NCBI GenBank assembly: GCA_003241785.1
Contig: QFPW01000051.1
Location: 1 to 6,929, forward strand
From: Rhodovulum sulfidophilum
Lineage (GTDB): Bacteria > Pseudomonadota > Alphaproteobacteria > Rhodobacterales > Rhodobacteraceae
Direction: 5' to 3'
DNA length: 6,929 bases
The translations under genes and the position numbers were made by a program. Below the pieces are notes generated by a model. It ran no database searches, had not been told where the DNA came from, and was given only the letters and a program-made list of their open reading frames with translations. Positions 1 through 5,408 of this stretch are shown piece after piece (within the stretch, counting starts at the first letter, position 1; every line of letters begins with the position of its first letter).

Positions 1-2
1 AG

Positions 3-212
3 CTCGACGCGCGCGAGATGATGACCTGCGACGCGGGCATGGCCTATCCGGCGGACTACAAGGCGCAGAACACGAGCGCGAGCTGCGACGCGGGCGGGCC
101 ATACGCTTTGAGCCCGTGGCTGAGCGATGTGACTTCAAACGAGCGCCGTCGATCGAGCATCCGTCCGGGACCGCCCCGTACGGTTGACGGCGGTTTGCCT
201 CCAGTTTTTTAA
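3..212 (+). other. Possible C-terminal remnant of an unidentified protein entering from the left edge
   Basis: A frame open from the left edge (first full codon at 3) runs to a TAA at 210-212; the first ATG within it is at 18. From codon 1 to about position 125 nearly all codons end in G or C, as in the real genes here, but after about 127 this bias collapses and the translation becomes Arg/Pro/Ser-rich. The last stretch also contains the regulator's candidate promoter. I therefore suspect that only the first ~40 residues derive from a gene, perhaps cut or frameshifted near 125. The peptide contains the tetrapeptide CDAG twice. I do not recognise the family. It could equally be non-coding; a gene on the other strand was not evident. 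Confidence 0.25.
26..95 (+). repeat. 13-bp direct repeat (26-38 and 83-95)
   Basis: The 13-mer CTGCGACGCGGGC occurs exactly at 26-38 and again at 83-95. The copies are 57 bases apart, a multiple of three, so both encode Cys-Asp-Ala-Gly in the frame starting at position 3. It may be a repeated peptide motif in the tail of a truncated gene, or a chance GC-rich repeat. Confidence 0.4.
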
Positions 213-213
213 T
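184..213 (+). promoter_or_regulatory. Candidate sigma-70-type promoter of the TetR regulator
   Basis: TTGACG at 184-189 (5 of 6 to the -35 consensus) is separated by 18 bp from TTTAAT at 208-213 (5 of 6 to the -10 consensus). The AT-rich patch 205-229 stands out against the GC-rich surroundings. Transcription would start near 220, leaving about 30 bases before the ATG at 251 but only about 10 before the alternative GTG at 230. The -10 hexamer is overlapped by a palindrome shared with the downstream operon promoter, which suggests autoregulation. Confidence 0.5.
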
Positions 214-224
214 TTGATACTTAA
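209..224 (+). promoter_or_regulatory. Candidate TetR operator O0 (autoregulatory site)
   Basis: TTAATTTGATACTTAA has the form TTAAT-N6-CTTAA, an interrupted palindrome with one mismatch between its 5-bp arms. Two perfect versions (TTAAG-N6-CTTAA) lie at 904-919 and 949-964 on the other side of the regulator gene. This copy covers most of the -10 hexamer and the probable transcription start, so a protein bound here would block the regulator's own transcription. That the local TetR protein binds it is inference from the sharing and placement of the sites. Confidence 0.5.
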
Positions 225-250
225 ATACTGTGGCGGCGGACGGGGATGCG

Positions 251-907
251 ATGGCGGGAACGAGGCGTGGCCGGGGGCGGCTTGCGAAAGAGGGCGAGGA
301 TCTGCGGGGGGTGATCCTTGACGCGGCGACGCGGGAGTTCTCAGCCAAGGGCTTCGACGGCGCGCGCGTCGACGCGATCGCCCGCGAGGCCGGGGTGAAC
401 ATCAACCTCGTCTATCACTACTTCGGCAAGAAGGAGGCCCTGTTCATCGCGGTGATGGAGGAGGCCTATATCCGAATCCGCACACATCACAATGACACCA
501 ACATTCGCGCGCTCGATCCAGAGTCCGCGATGGCGGAGCTGGTGCGCTCCACCTTCCGCTTCTTTCGCGACAACCTCTATATCATCGGTCTGCTGAACTC
601 CGAGAACATGCACGAGGCCTGCCACATCCAGCAGTCGGAGCGAATCCAGAGTCTCTACGATCCGCTGCTCGGGCTGATCGCCACGACGCTGGAACAGGGC
701 GTGGCGGAGGGGACCTTTCGCCCGGGCGTCGACCCGGCGCAGCTGTTCCTGACCATCAACGCGCAGAGCTACTTCCACCTGTCGAATCGTTACACCATGG
801 CATTTGTGCTGAAGCGGGATCTCAGCAGCGACGAGGCGCTGCGGCGGCGTGAGGAGCACGTCCTCGACGTCATCCTGTCCTATCTCAAGCACCAGCCAGA
901 TAATTAA
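251..907 (+). CDS. TetR/AcrR-family transcriptional regulator
   Basis: A 218-residue protein of normal length for TetR-family one-component regulators, which bind operators as dimers and release them when a small ligand occupies the C-terminal domain. The N-terminal helix-turn-helix is clear: an ILDAATREFSAKGFDGARV-type segment (22-40), then VDAIAREAGVNINLVYHYF (40-58) with the recognition helix, followed by GKKEALF. The C-terminal half (about 80-218) is helical and resembles the TetR_C_29-type ligand domain, judged from the NSENMHEACHI stretch near 116-126; this subtype is a weak call. I chose ATG 251 because GGGG at 242-245 gives a plausible ribosome site; an in-frame GTG at 230 would add seven residues but has no Shine-Dalgarno and lies almost at the predicted transcription start. 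The stop at 905-907 overlaps operator O1. It likely represses itself and the downstream operon. Confidence 0.93.
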   Translation: MAGTRRGRGRLAKEGEDLRGVILDAATREFSAKGFDGARVDAIAREAGVNINLVYHYFGKKEALFIAVMEEAYIRIRTHHNDTNIRALDPESAMAELVRSTFRFFRDNLYIIGLLNSENMHEACHIQQSERIQSLYDPLLGLIATTLEQGVAEGTFRPGVDPAQLFLTINAQSYFHLSNRYTMAFVLKRDLSSDEALRRREEHVLDVILSYLKHQPDN

Positions 908-919
908 GGTAACGCTTAA
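904..919 (+). promoter_or_regulatory. Candidate TetR operator O1
   Basis: TTAAGGTAACGCTTAA is a perfect TTAAG-N6-CTTAA interrupted palindrome that begins on the regulator's stop codon and lies just upstream of the candidate -35 hexamer (928-933). It matches O2 (949-964) at 14 of 16 positions, the differences being a TA/AT swap in the spacer. Symmetry of this size (16 bp, 5-bp arms) suits a dimeric helix-turn-helix repressor. Confidence 0.55.
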
Positions 920-927
920 AAACTCAA

Positions 928-956
928 TTGACGGATGCCGCCCGCATGTTAAGGAT
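928..956 (+). promoter_or_regulatory. Candidate promoter of the epimerase/ABC operon
   Basis: TTGACG at 928-933 is a good -35 hexamer and is the same TTGACGG seen in the regulator's promoter. No strong -10 follows: at 17 bp spacing the hexamer is AAGGAT (951-956, 3 of 6). The -35 is therefore the main evidence. The presumed -10 lies inside operator O2 and the -35 is just downstream of O1, so the promoter is bracketed by the two palindromes. The start site would be near 963, about 18 bases before the ATG at 981. Confidence 0.4.
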
Positions 957-964
957 ACGCTTAA
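949..964 (+). promoter_or_regulatory. Candidate TetR operator O2
   Basis: TTAAGGATACGCTTAA is a second perfect TTAAG-N6-CTTAA palindrome, 45 bp centre to centre from O1. It covers the expected -10 region and start of the operon promoter, where bound protein would exclude RNA polymerase. The similarity to O1 extends one base further (17-bp unit, 15 matches). The stretch GATAC then TTAAATA is also shared with O0, where two bases between the blocks are missing. Confidence 0.55.
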
Positions 965-966
965 AT

Positions 967-975
967 AAGGGAGGG
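967..975 (+). promoter_or_regulatory. Ribosome binding site of the epimerase-like gene
   Basis: AAGGGAGGG ends 5 bases before the ATG at 981 and is a strong purine-rich Shine-Dalgarno. It fixes the start of the first operon gene and begins immediately after operator O2. Confidence 0.7.
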
Positions 976-980
976 CGCTG

Positions 981-2024
981 ATGACGAACGCGGTCGCCGC
1001 CGGGGAACTGCCGGCATCCATCGAAACCGAAGAGGCGCTGGAGGAGCTGCTGTCGCGGCCGCCCCAGTGGCTCTGCCACAAGCTCGGGGCGCTCGAGGGC
1101 GATATCGTCGTGCTCGGCGTCGCCGGCAAGGTCGGGCCAACGCTGGCCCGGATGGCCAAGCGCGCCGCGCCGGACAAGCGGGTGATCGGCGTTGCCCGTT
1201 TCTCAGACGCGGATGTGCGGGCCCGGCTCGAATCCTGGGGTGTCGAGACGCTCTCCTGCGACCTGCTCGATCGCGAGGCCGTCGCGGCGCTGCCCGCCGC
1301 CGCCAACATCGTCTACATGGCCGGGAAGAAATTCGGCACCGAGGGCGATCCAAGCTTCGCCTGGGCGATGAACACGCATGTGCCGGCGCTCGTCGCCGAC
1401 AAATACCGCGATGCGCGCATCGTCGCCTTTTCGACGCTCTGCGTCTATCCCTTCGCGCCGGTGGCGGAGGGCGGCTTCGGCGAGGAAGTCGAGCCGGGGC
1501 CGACCGGCGACTATGCCACGAGCTGCGTCGGGCGCGAGCGCGTCTTCGGCTTCTTCTCGCGCAAACATGGCACGCCGGGACGGCTGGCGCGGCTGAACTA
1601 CGCCATCGACCTGCGCTACGGCGTGTTGCACGACATCGCCGGCTGGGTACGCGACGGGACGCCGATCCCGGTGGGCACGGGCTTCGCCTCGGTCATCTGG
1701 CAGGGCGACGCGAACGCGCAGATCCTCGGCGCGCTCGCGCATGCCACCGTTCCAACCAGCCCGCTGAACGTCGGCGGCCCCGAGCACATGAGCGTGGCGC
1801 TGGCCGCACGCGAGTTTGGCCGCCGCTTCGGCAAAGAGCCGGTCTTCGAGGGCGAGGTCCAGCCGGACGGCTGGTACAACAACACCCTGATGGCGCAGCG
1901 CCTCTTCGGCTACCCCAGCGTCCCGCTCGCGGTGATGATCGACTGGGTGGCCGACTGGATGGAGCGCGACATGCCGAGCCACCACAAGCCCACCCATTAC
2001 GAGGAGCGGCAGGGAGCCTTCTGA
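981..2024 (+). CDS. NAD(P)-dependent epimerase/dehydratase family protein (extended SDR-like)
   Basis: A 347-residue protein with the N-terminal Rossmann fold of extended short-chain dehydrogenases. A beta strand (DIVVLGVAG) leads into the dinucleotide-binding loop GVAGKVG at 46-52; an acidic strand end (CDLLD, 93-97) and a NIVYMAG strand (109-115) follow, then the active-site STLCVYP strand (151-157). The usual catalytic YxxxK is replaced by YATSC (Tyr178, Cys182); the lysine is absent. My recollection is that a subgroup of these proteins with RLNYAIDLRYGV (204-215) and VIWQGDAN (238-245) shares this Tyr-x3-Cys pattern, so it is probably a family trait rather than a mutation, and the reaction may not be ordinary sugar epimerisation. 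An N-terminal extension of about 38 residues precedes the fold. It is the first operon gene, 79 bp ahead of the importer, and is expected in the cytoplasm. The substrate is unknown. Confidence 0.85.
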   Translation: MTNAVAAGELPASIETEEALEELLSRPPQWLCHKLGALEGDIVVLGVAGKVGPTLARMAKRAAPDKRVIGVARFSDADVRARLESWGVETLSCDLLDREAVAALPAAANIVYMAGKKFGTEGDPSFAWAMNTHVPALVADKYRDARIVAFSTLCVYPFAPVAEGGFGEEVEPGPTGDYATSCVGRERVFGFFSRKHGTPGRLARLNYAIDLRYGVLHDIAGWVRDGTPIPVGTGFASVIWQGDANAQILGALAHATVPTSPLNVGGPEHMSVALAAREFGRRFGKEPVFEGEVQPDGWYNNTLMAQRLFGYPSVPLAVMIDWVADWMERDMPSHHKPTHYEERQGAF

Positions 2025-2052
2025 CGGGAGACGGCAAGGCGCGGGGGCGGGC

Positions 2053-2078
2053 GCTCGGCCCCCGCGCGGGGGCTGAGC
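2053..2078 (+). other. Strong GC stem-loop between the epimerase and binding-protein genes
   Basis: The arms 2053-2063 (GCTCGGCCCCC) and 2068-2078 (GGGGGCTGAGC) pair over 11 positions, with ten Watson-Crick pairs and one G.U, around a GCGC loop. No T-run follows, so it does not look like an intrinsic terminator. It lies 25 bases before the start codon of the binding protein and outside its Shine-Dalgarno. In ABC import operons such hairpins next to the binding-protein gene often mark RNA processing or stabilisation that lets the binding protein be made in excess; that role here is inference. Confidence 0.55.
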
Positions 2079-2090
2079 CAGGGCGCGACA

Positions 2091-2096
2091 GGGAGG
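2091..2096 (+). promoter_or_regulatory. Ribosome binding site of the substrate-binding protein gene
   Basis: GGGAGG followed by an A-rich 7-base spacer precedes ATG 2104. The in-frame stop TGA at 2074-2076 and the absence of a start codon between it and 2104 exclude a longer N-terminus. Confidence 0.75.
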
Positions 2097-2103
2097 AAAA
2101 ACA

Positions 2104-3093
2104 ATGAATAACATGCTACTCGCATCGGCCCTCGCTCTCTGCGCCGCGGCGCCGGCGCTGGCGGAGGACCGGATCACCTTCATACTCAACTGGGTCACCG
2201 CCGGCGAGCACGCGGGCGTGTACTGGGCCGAGCATGCCGGCTGGTTCGACGAGGCGGGCATCGATCTCGTCATCGAACAGGGCCAGGGTTCAGGCGTCGC
2301 CGCGCAGCGCGTGGGCGCGGGCGCGGCGGACATGGGGATCGCCGATCTCGGCACGGCGATGGTCGCCAAGGGCGCCGGGGCGGATCTCGTGGCGGTGATG
2401 AACATCTACGCCCGCACGCCCTATCAGTTCTACTGGCTGGCGAGCTCGGGGATCGAGGATCTCGCGGACTTTCCCGGCCACAAGTTCGGCAATCCGCCGG
2501 GGGACGCGGCGCGGGCGATGTGGCCGGCGCTGGCGGGGGTCAACGACATGGCGCCCGATGCGATCTCCTGGGTGAACATCGCGCCGAACGCGAAGGTCAG
2601 CGCGATGGCCTCGGGAACGATCGATGGCACGACCTATTTCGCCAATTACCACCACGTGATGGAGAACGCCTTCGGCGAAGATTTGCGCTGGTTCGCCTGG
2701 TCGGACAAGGGCCTGAACCCCTACGGCAACTCGATCCTCGCGAACGGCGCCTTCCTCGAGGCGAACCGCGATCTCGTCGATCGCGCGGTCAAGGTGATGC
2801 AACGCGCGCATCTCCACTGCGCCGAGAATCCGGCGGAATGCGTCGCGGTCCTGCCCGAATACGCCTCCGGCCTCGCGCTTGAGGGCGAGCGGGCCAACTG
2901 GGACGTGACCGTACGGCTGATGTCGGATGAATTCTCGACAACCCGGGGTCTCGGTTACTTCGATCCCGACCGGGTCGCCGCCGATTACGCGCTGGTCAGC
3001 GAGAACTTCGACATCGGCGAACCCTTCGATCCCGAGACAATCTACACCAACACGTTCATCGATCCCGCGATCCGCATGTTTCCCGTCGAATGA
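2104..3093 (+). CDS. ABC transporter substrate-binding protein, NMT1/THI5-like
   Basis: A 329-residue periplasmic binding protein. Residues 1-20 are a hydrophobic signal peptide ending ALA, with cleavage expected before Glu21 and no lipobox cysteine, so it should be free in the periplasm. The mature start, ITFILNWVTAGEHAGVYWA (24-42) followed by GWFDEAGIDLVIEQG (46-60), is the hallmark of the NMT1/THI5/SsuA-like family, and a GAGAADMGIADLG segment (71-83) follows. The Cys-rich CCCFC motif of yeast THI5 is absent, so it is a binding protein rather than a thiamine-pyrimidine synthase. Known relatives bind sulfonates, thiamine pyrimidine precursors, riboflavin or aromatic compounds; the ligand here cannot be assigned. 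The signal peptide has no Lys or Arg before its hydrophobic core, which is unusual. It is followed by its own permease and ATPase genes. Confidence 0.92.
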   Translation: MNNMLLASALALCAAAPALAEDRITFILNWVTAGEHAGVYWAEHAGWFDEAGIDLVIEQGQGSGVAAQRVGAGAADMGIADLGTAMVAKGAGADLVAVMNIYARTPYQFYWLASSGIEDLADFPGHKFGNPPGDAARAMWPALAGVNDMAPDAISWVNIAPNAKVSAMASGTIDGTTYFANYHHVMENAFGEDLRWFAWSDKGLNPYGNSILANGAFLEANRDLVDRAVKVMQRAHLHCAENPAECVAVLPEYASGLALEGERANWDVTVRLMSDEFSTTRGLGYFDPDRVAADYALVSENFDIGEPFDPETIYTNTFIDPAIRMFPVE

Positions 3094-3154
3094 TGAGCGG
3101 CGGGTCCGCGCGCGTCCTCCGACGTGACGCGGGTCCGCCCCCAGGAAGCGCTCC

Positions 3155-3922
3155 ATGATCCTTTTTCTCGAGAGGGTGCGCCATGGCTATGGCGGCGCGA
3201 TCCTCATCCATCTGCTCCTCATCCTGATCTGGCAGCTCGCCGCCGATTACGGCGGGATGCCAAAATACATGCTGCCCTCGCCGACCGAGACGCTGGCGAC
3301 GCTGGCCAATACCGGCAACCGCTGGGTCGAGAACACGATGATCACCGCCATCGAGATCCTCGGCGGCTTCGCCCTCGCGGTGGTGGTCGGCGTCGCTCTC
3401 TCCCTCGCGTTCAGCTGGAGCCGGACGGCGCTGGTGCTCCTGATGCCGCTGCTCGTCTCGCTGAACATGATCCCGAAGGTGGCGCTGGGGCCGCTCATCA
3501 TCGTCTGGTTCGGCTACGGCGTCGTCACCAATATGATGATCGCCTTCGCGATCTGCTTTTTTCCGATCGTACTAACCACGGTGAAGGGCCTGAGCGAGAT
3601 CGAGCCCGAGCTTCTCTATCTCGCGCGCACCGTGCGGGCCTCGCGCTGGCAGATCTTCCGCAAGATCCAGTTCCCCGGCGCGCTGCCCTATATCTTCTCG
3701 GGGATGAAGGTCTCGGCGGTGCTCGCCGTGGCCGGCGCGGTGGTGGGCGAGTTCATCGGCTCCGAGCGCGGCCTCGGATATCTGATGCTGCAGGTGCAGG
3801 TGAACCTCGACACGGCCGCGATGTTCATGGCGGTGCTGCTCATCACCCTGATCGGCGTGGCGCTCTACGGCGCGGTCGCGTTCCTGGAATGGCTCCTGGT
3901 CAATCGCGGAGGGCAGGCCTGA
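3155..3922 (+). CDS. ABC transporter permease, SsuC/TauC/ThiX-like (BPD_transp_1)
   Basis: A 255-residue inner-membrane protein, the normal length for this class. Hydrophobic segments lie at about 14-31, 66-88, 92-104, 108-122, 125-143, 184-201 and 221-245. The cytoplasmic EAA loop that docks the ATPase is recognisable around 155-185 (LARTVRASRWQIFRKIQFPG, continuing ALPYIFSGMKVS), and the early MLPSPTETLATL (39-50) is typical of sulfonate/nitrate-type permeases. A single permease gene implies a homodimeric channel. AGGAAG at 3143-3148, 6 bases before the ATG, supports the start. The 61-bp gap after the binding-protein gene holds no terminator. Its TGA overlaps the ATG of the ATPase gene by one base (TGATG). 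Confidence 0.94.
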   Translation: MILFLERVRHGYGGAILIHLLLILIWQLAADYGGMPKYMLPSPTETLATLANTGNRWVENTMITAIEILGGFALAVVVGVALSLAFSWSRTALVLLMPLLVSLNMIPKVALGPLIIVWFGYGVVTNMMIAFAICFFPIVLTTVKGLSEIEPELLYLARTVRASRWQIFRKIQFPGALPYIFSGMKVSAVLAVAGAVVGEFIGSERGLGYLMLQVQVNLDTAAMFMAVLLITLIGVALYGAVAFLEWLLVNRGGQA

Positions 3923-4689
3923 TGTCCGAGCCATTCATCCACATCTCGGGCCTGCGCAAGGTTTATGGCCAGGGCGGGGCCAAAGAATACCTCGCCCTGT
4001 CCGACGTCACCCTCGACGTGCGGGAGGGGGAGCTTCTTTCCATCGTTGGCCCCTCGGGCTGCGGCAAGTCCACGCTGATGATGATCATCGCGGGCCTGCT
4101 CGAGCCGAGCGGCGGCGTGCTCAGGATCGGCGGCCAGGCGGGCGGCTTCGACTCGCATCGCCATGTCGGCATGGTCTTTCAGCAAGCGCTGCTCCTGAAA
4201 TGGCGCAACGTGCTCGACAACATCATGCTGCCGGCGGAATTCCTCGGCCTGCCGGTCAAGGAGACCCGGGAACGGGCGCGCGAGCTGCTCGCCCTCGTGG
4301 GTCTCTCCGGTTCCGAGGAGAAATACCCCAAGCAGCTCTCGGGCGGCCAGCAGCAGCGCGTCTCGATCGCCCGCGCGCTGGTCCACGACCCGCAGCTGGT
4401 GCTGATGGACGAGCCGTTCGGCGCCCTCGACGCGCTGACACGCGAGAAGATGAACCTCGAGCTCCTGCGGATCTGGGAGCAGAGCGGCAAGACCATCCTC
4501 TTCGTTACCCACGGCATCAGCGAGGCGGTGCTGCTCGGCTCTAAGATCGCGGTGATGACCGCGGGGCCGGCGCGGCTCGCGGAAATGATCGACGTCGATC
4601 TGCCCTATCCCCGGCGGCTCGACATGAAGACCCACGAGGATTTCGGCGCCTATACGCGCCGGGTCTACGGCCTTCTGGGCATGGAGTGA
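3922..4689 (+). CDS. ABC transporter ATP-binding protein, SsuB/TauB-like
   Basis: A 255-residue nucleotide-binding subunit that powers import through the neighbouring permease on the cytoplasmic face of the membrane. All catalytic motifs are intact: Walker A GPSGCGKST (43-51), Q-loop Gln87, signature LSGGQQQR (139-146), Walker B LVLMDEP (159-165), D-loop GALD (167-170) and switch His197. The C-terminal PYPRRLDMKTHEDF-type tail is usual in nitrate/sulfonate/taurine-class ATPases. ATG 3922 is chosen because GGAGGG at 3908-3913 sits 8 bases upstream and it overlaps the permease stop. The same frame is open back to 3124 through the permease gene in another frame, but that upstream part has no ATPase or membrane character and is not translated as a fusion. 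Confidence 0.96.
   Translation: MSEPFIHISGLRKVYGQGGAKEYLALSDVTLDVREGELLSIVGPSGCGKSTLMMIIAGLLEPSGGVLRIGGQAGGFDSHRHVGMVFQQALLLKWRNVLDNIMLPAEFLGLPVKETRERARELLALVGLSGSEEKYPKQLSGGQQQRVSIARALVHDPQLVLMDEPFGALDALTREKMNLELLRIWEQSGKTILFVTHGISEAVLLGSKIAVMTAGPARLAEMIDVDLPYPRRLDMKTHEDFGAYTRRVYGLLGME
4683..4686 (+). promoter_or_regulatory. Ribosome binding site deciding the start at 4695
   Basis: GGAG near the end of the ATPase gene lies 8 bases before ATG 4695. It favours that ATG over the GTG at 4686, which overlaps the ATPase stop but would have no Shine-Dalgarno at proper distance. Confidence 0.5.
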
Positions 4690-4694
4690 CCGAC

Positions 4695-5408
4695 ATGGCG
4701 TCCGAACTTACGAAACCCGATTACGGCACCGGGCTGATGGCCTTCTGGGCCGAGATCGACGACGAGTACCTGATGCGCTACCAGCAGTGGCACAATTGCG
4801 AGCACGTGCCGGAGCGGGTCTCCACCCCCGGCTTCCGCCGCGGACGGCGCTATCGCTGCGTCTCGGGCGCGCCGCATTTCCTGATGATATACGAGACCGA
4901 AAGCCCGGCGACCCTGGCTTCGGCCCCCTATCTCGCCAAGCTCGACGCGCCGACCCCCTGGACCCGCGAGGCGCTGACCCATTTCCGCGATCCCGCCCGC
5001 GGGATCTACGCGCTCGTCGAGGCCGCGGGCGAGGAGGGGGCCTTCTGCGCCGCCTGGCTCACTGCTTTGCGCTTCGAACCGACCGCCGAGGTCGCGCCCG
5101 GGGACATGCGGGCGTGGCTCGCGGCCATGGCCGCACGGCCCGGCGTCGGCCGGGTCCAGCTCTGGCGCGCCGACCTCGCCGCCTCGGGCATCGTTACCTC
5201 CGAGCGGCGAATCTACGGCGGCGCCGCGGCCGGGGATCATCTGCTCCTGCTGATCGAGGCCGAGACGCCCGGGGACGCGGAGGGCGCGGTCCTCGCCGCC
5301 GGCGACGCCGCGGTCCCGGCGCTGGCCGCGCGCGAGGCCGAGATCGTCGGGCGCTACTGGCTCGAACTGTACCACCATTCCCCCGAACTCGCAGGACACG
5401 CCCGATGA
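4695..5408 (+). CDS. Conserved protein of unknown function, probable tandem dimeric alpha/beta-barrel (DUF4286/EthD-like)
   Basis: A 237-residue cytoplasmic protein with no signal or membrane segment. The N-terminal half (about 12-105) carries FWAEIDDEYLMRYQQWHNCEHVPER (17-41) and TPGFRRGRRYRCVSG (44-58), then an LMIYETESP strand (63-71). The WHxxEHxPER plus PGFxxGRRY pattern is typical of small ferredoxin-like dimeric barrel proteins annotated as DUF4286 or EthD-like; the exact family name is from memory. The C-terminal half (about 115-235) has a similar strand/helix rhythm (WLTALRFEP, GVGRVQLWRAD, HLLLLIEAE) but lacks the WHxxEH motif, suggesting a duplicated fold with one degenerate or non-catalytic half. 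The family's reaction is not known; relatives include monooxygenases, isomerases and decarboxylases. It sits 5 bp after the ATPase and overlaps the next gene by 4 bases (ATGA). A GTG start at 4686 would add three residues. Confidence 0.8.
   Translation: MASELTKPDYGTGLMAFWAEIDDEYLMRYQQWHNCEHVPERVSTPGFRRGRRYRCVSGAPHFLMIYETESPATLASAPYLAKLDAPTPWTREALTHFRDPARGIYALVEAAGEEGAFCAAWLTALRFEPTAEVAPGDMRAWLAAMAARPGVGRVQLWRADLAASGIVTSERRIYGGAAAGDHLLLLIEAETPGDAEGAVLAAGDAAVPALAAREAEIVGRYWLELYHHSPELAGHAR

Noticed and set aside
341..1309. Long minus-strand open frame under the regulator and epimerase genes
   Set aside because: It is antisense to two well-supported genes, spans their intergenic promoter strip, and its translation is Arg/Ala/Ser-rich with no recognisable motif; long antisense frames are common in DNA of this GC content.
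2053..2078. Intrinsic terminator after the epimerase gene
   Set aside because: The stem is strong but followed by CAGGGCGCGAC and no T-run, so the defining U-tract is missing.
1203..2405. 400-codon minus-strand open frame
   Set aside because: It crosses the epimerase gene, the hairpin gap and the binding-protein gene; its composition is that of a GC-driven shadow and no domain is visible.
3100..3138. Direct repeat GCGGGTCCGC at 3100-3109 and 3129-3138 between the binding-protein and permease genes
   Set aside because: The exact 10-bp repeat is real and each copy is a short 4-bp inverted repeat, but in sequence this GC-rich it may be chance, and it has no clear link to a promoter or ribosome site.
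3865..4635. Minus-strand open frame opposite the ATPase gene
   Set aside because: It is the antisense of an ATPase with all catalytic motifs; the His/Glu/Arg-rich translation is typical of shadow frames.
3124..4689. A 521-residue permease/ATPase fusion in the ATPase frame
   Set aside because: The frame is open upstream of 3922 by chance, but there it is Arg/Pro-rich and overlaps the genuine permease gene read in another frame; ATG 3922 has its own ribosome site.
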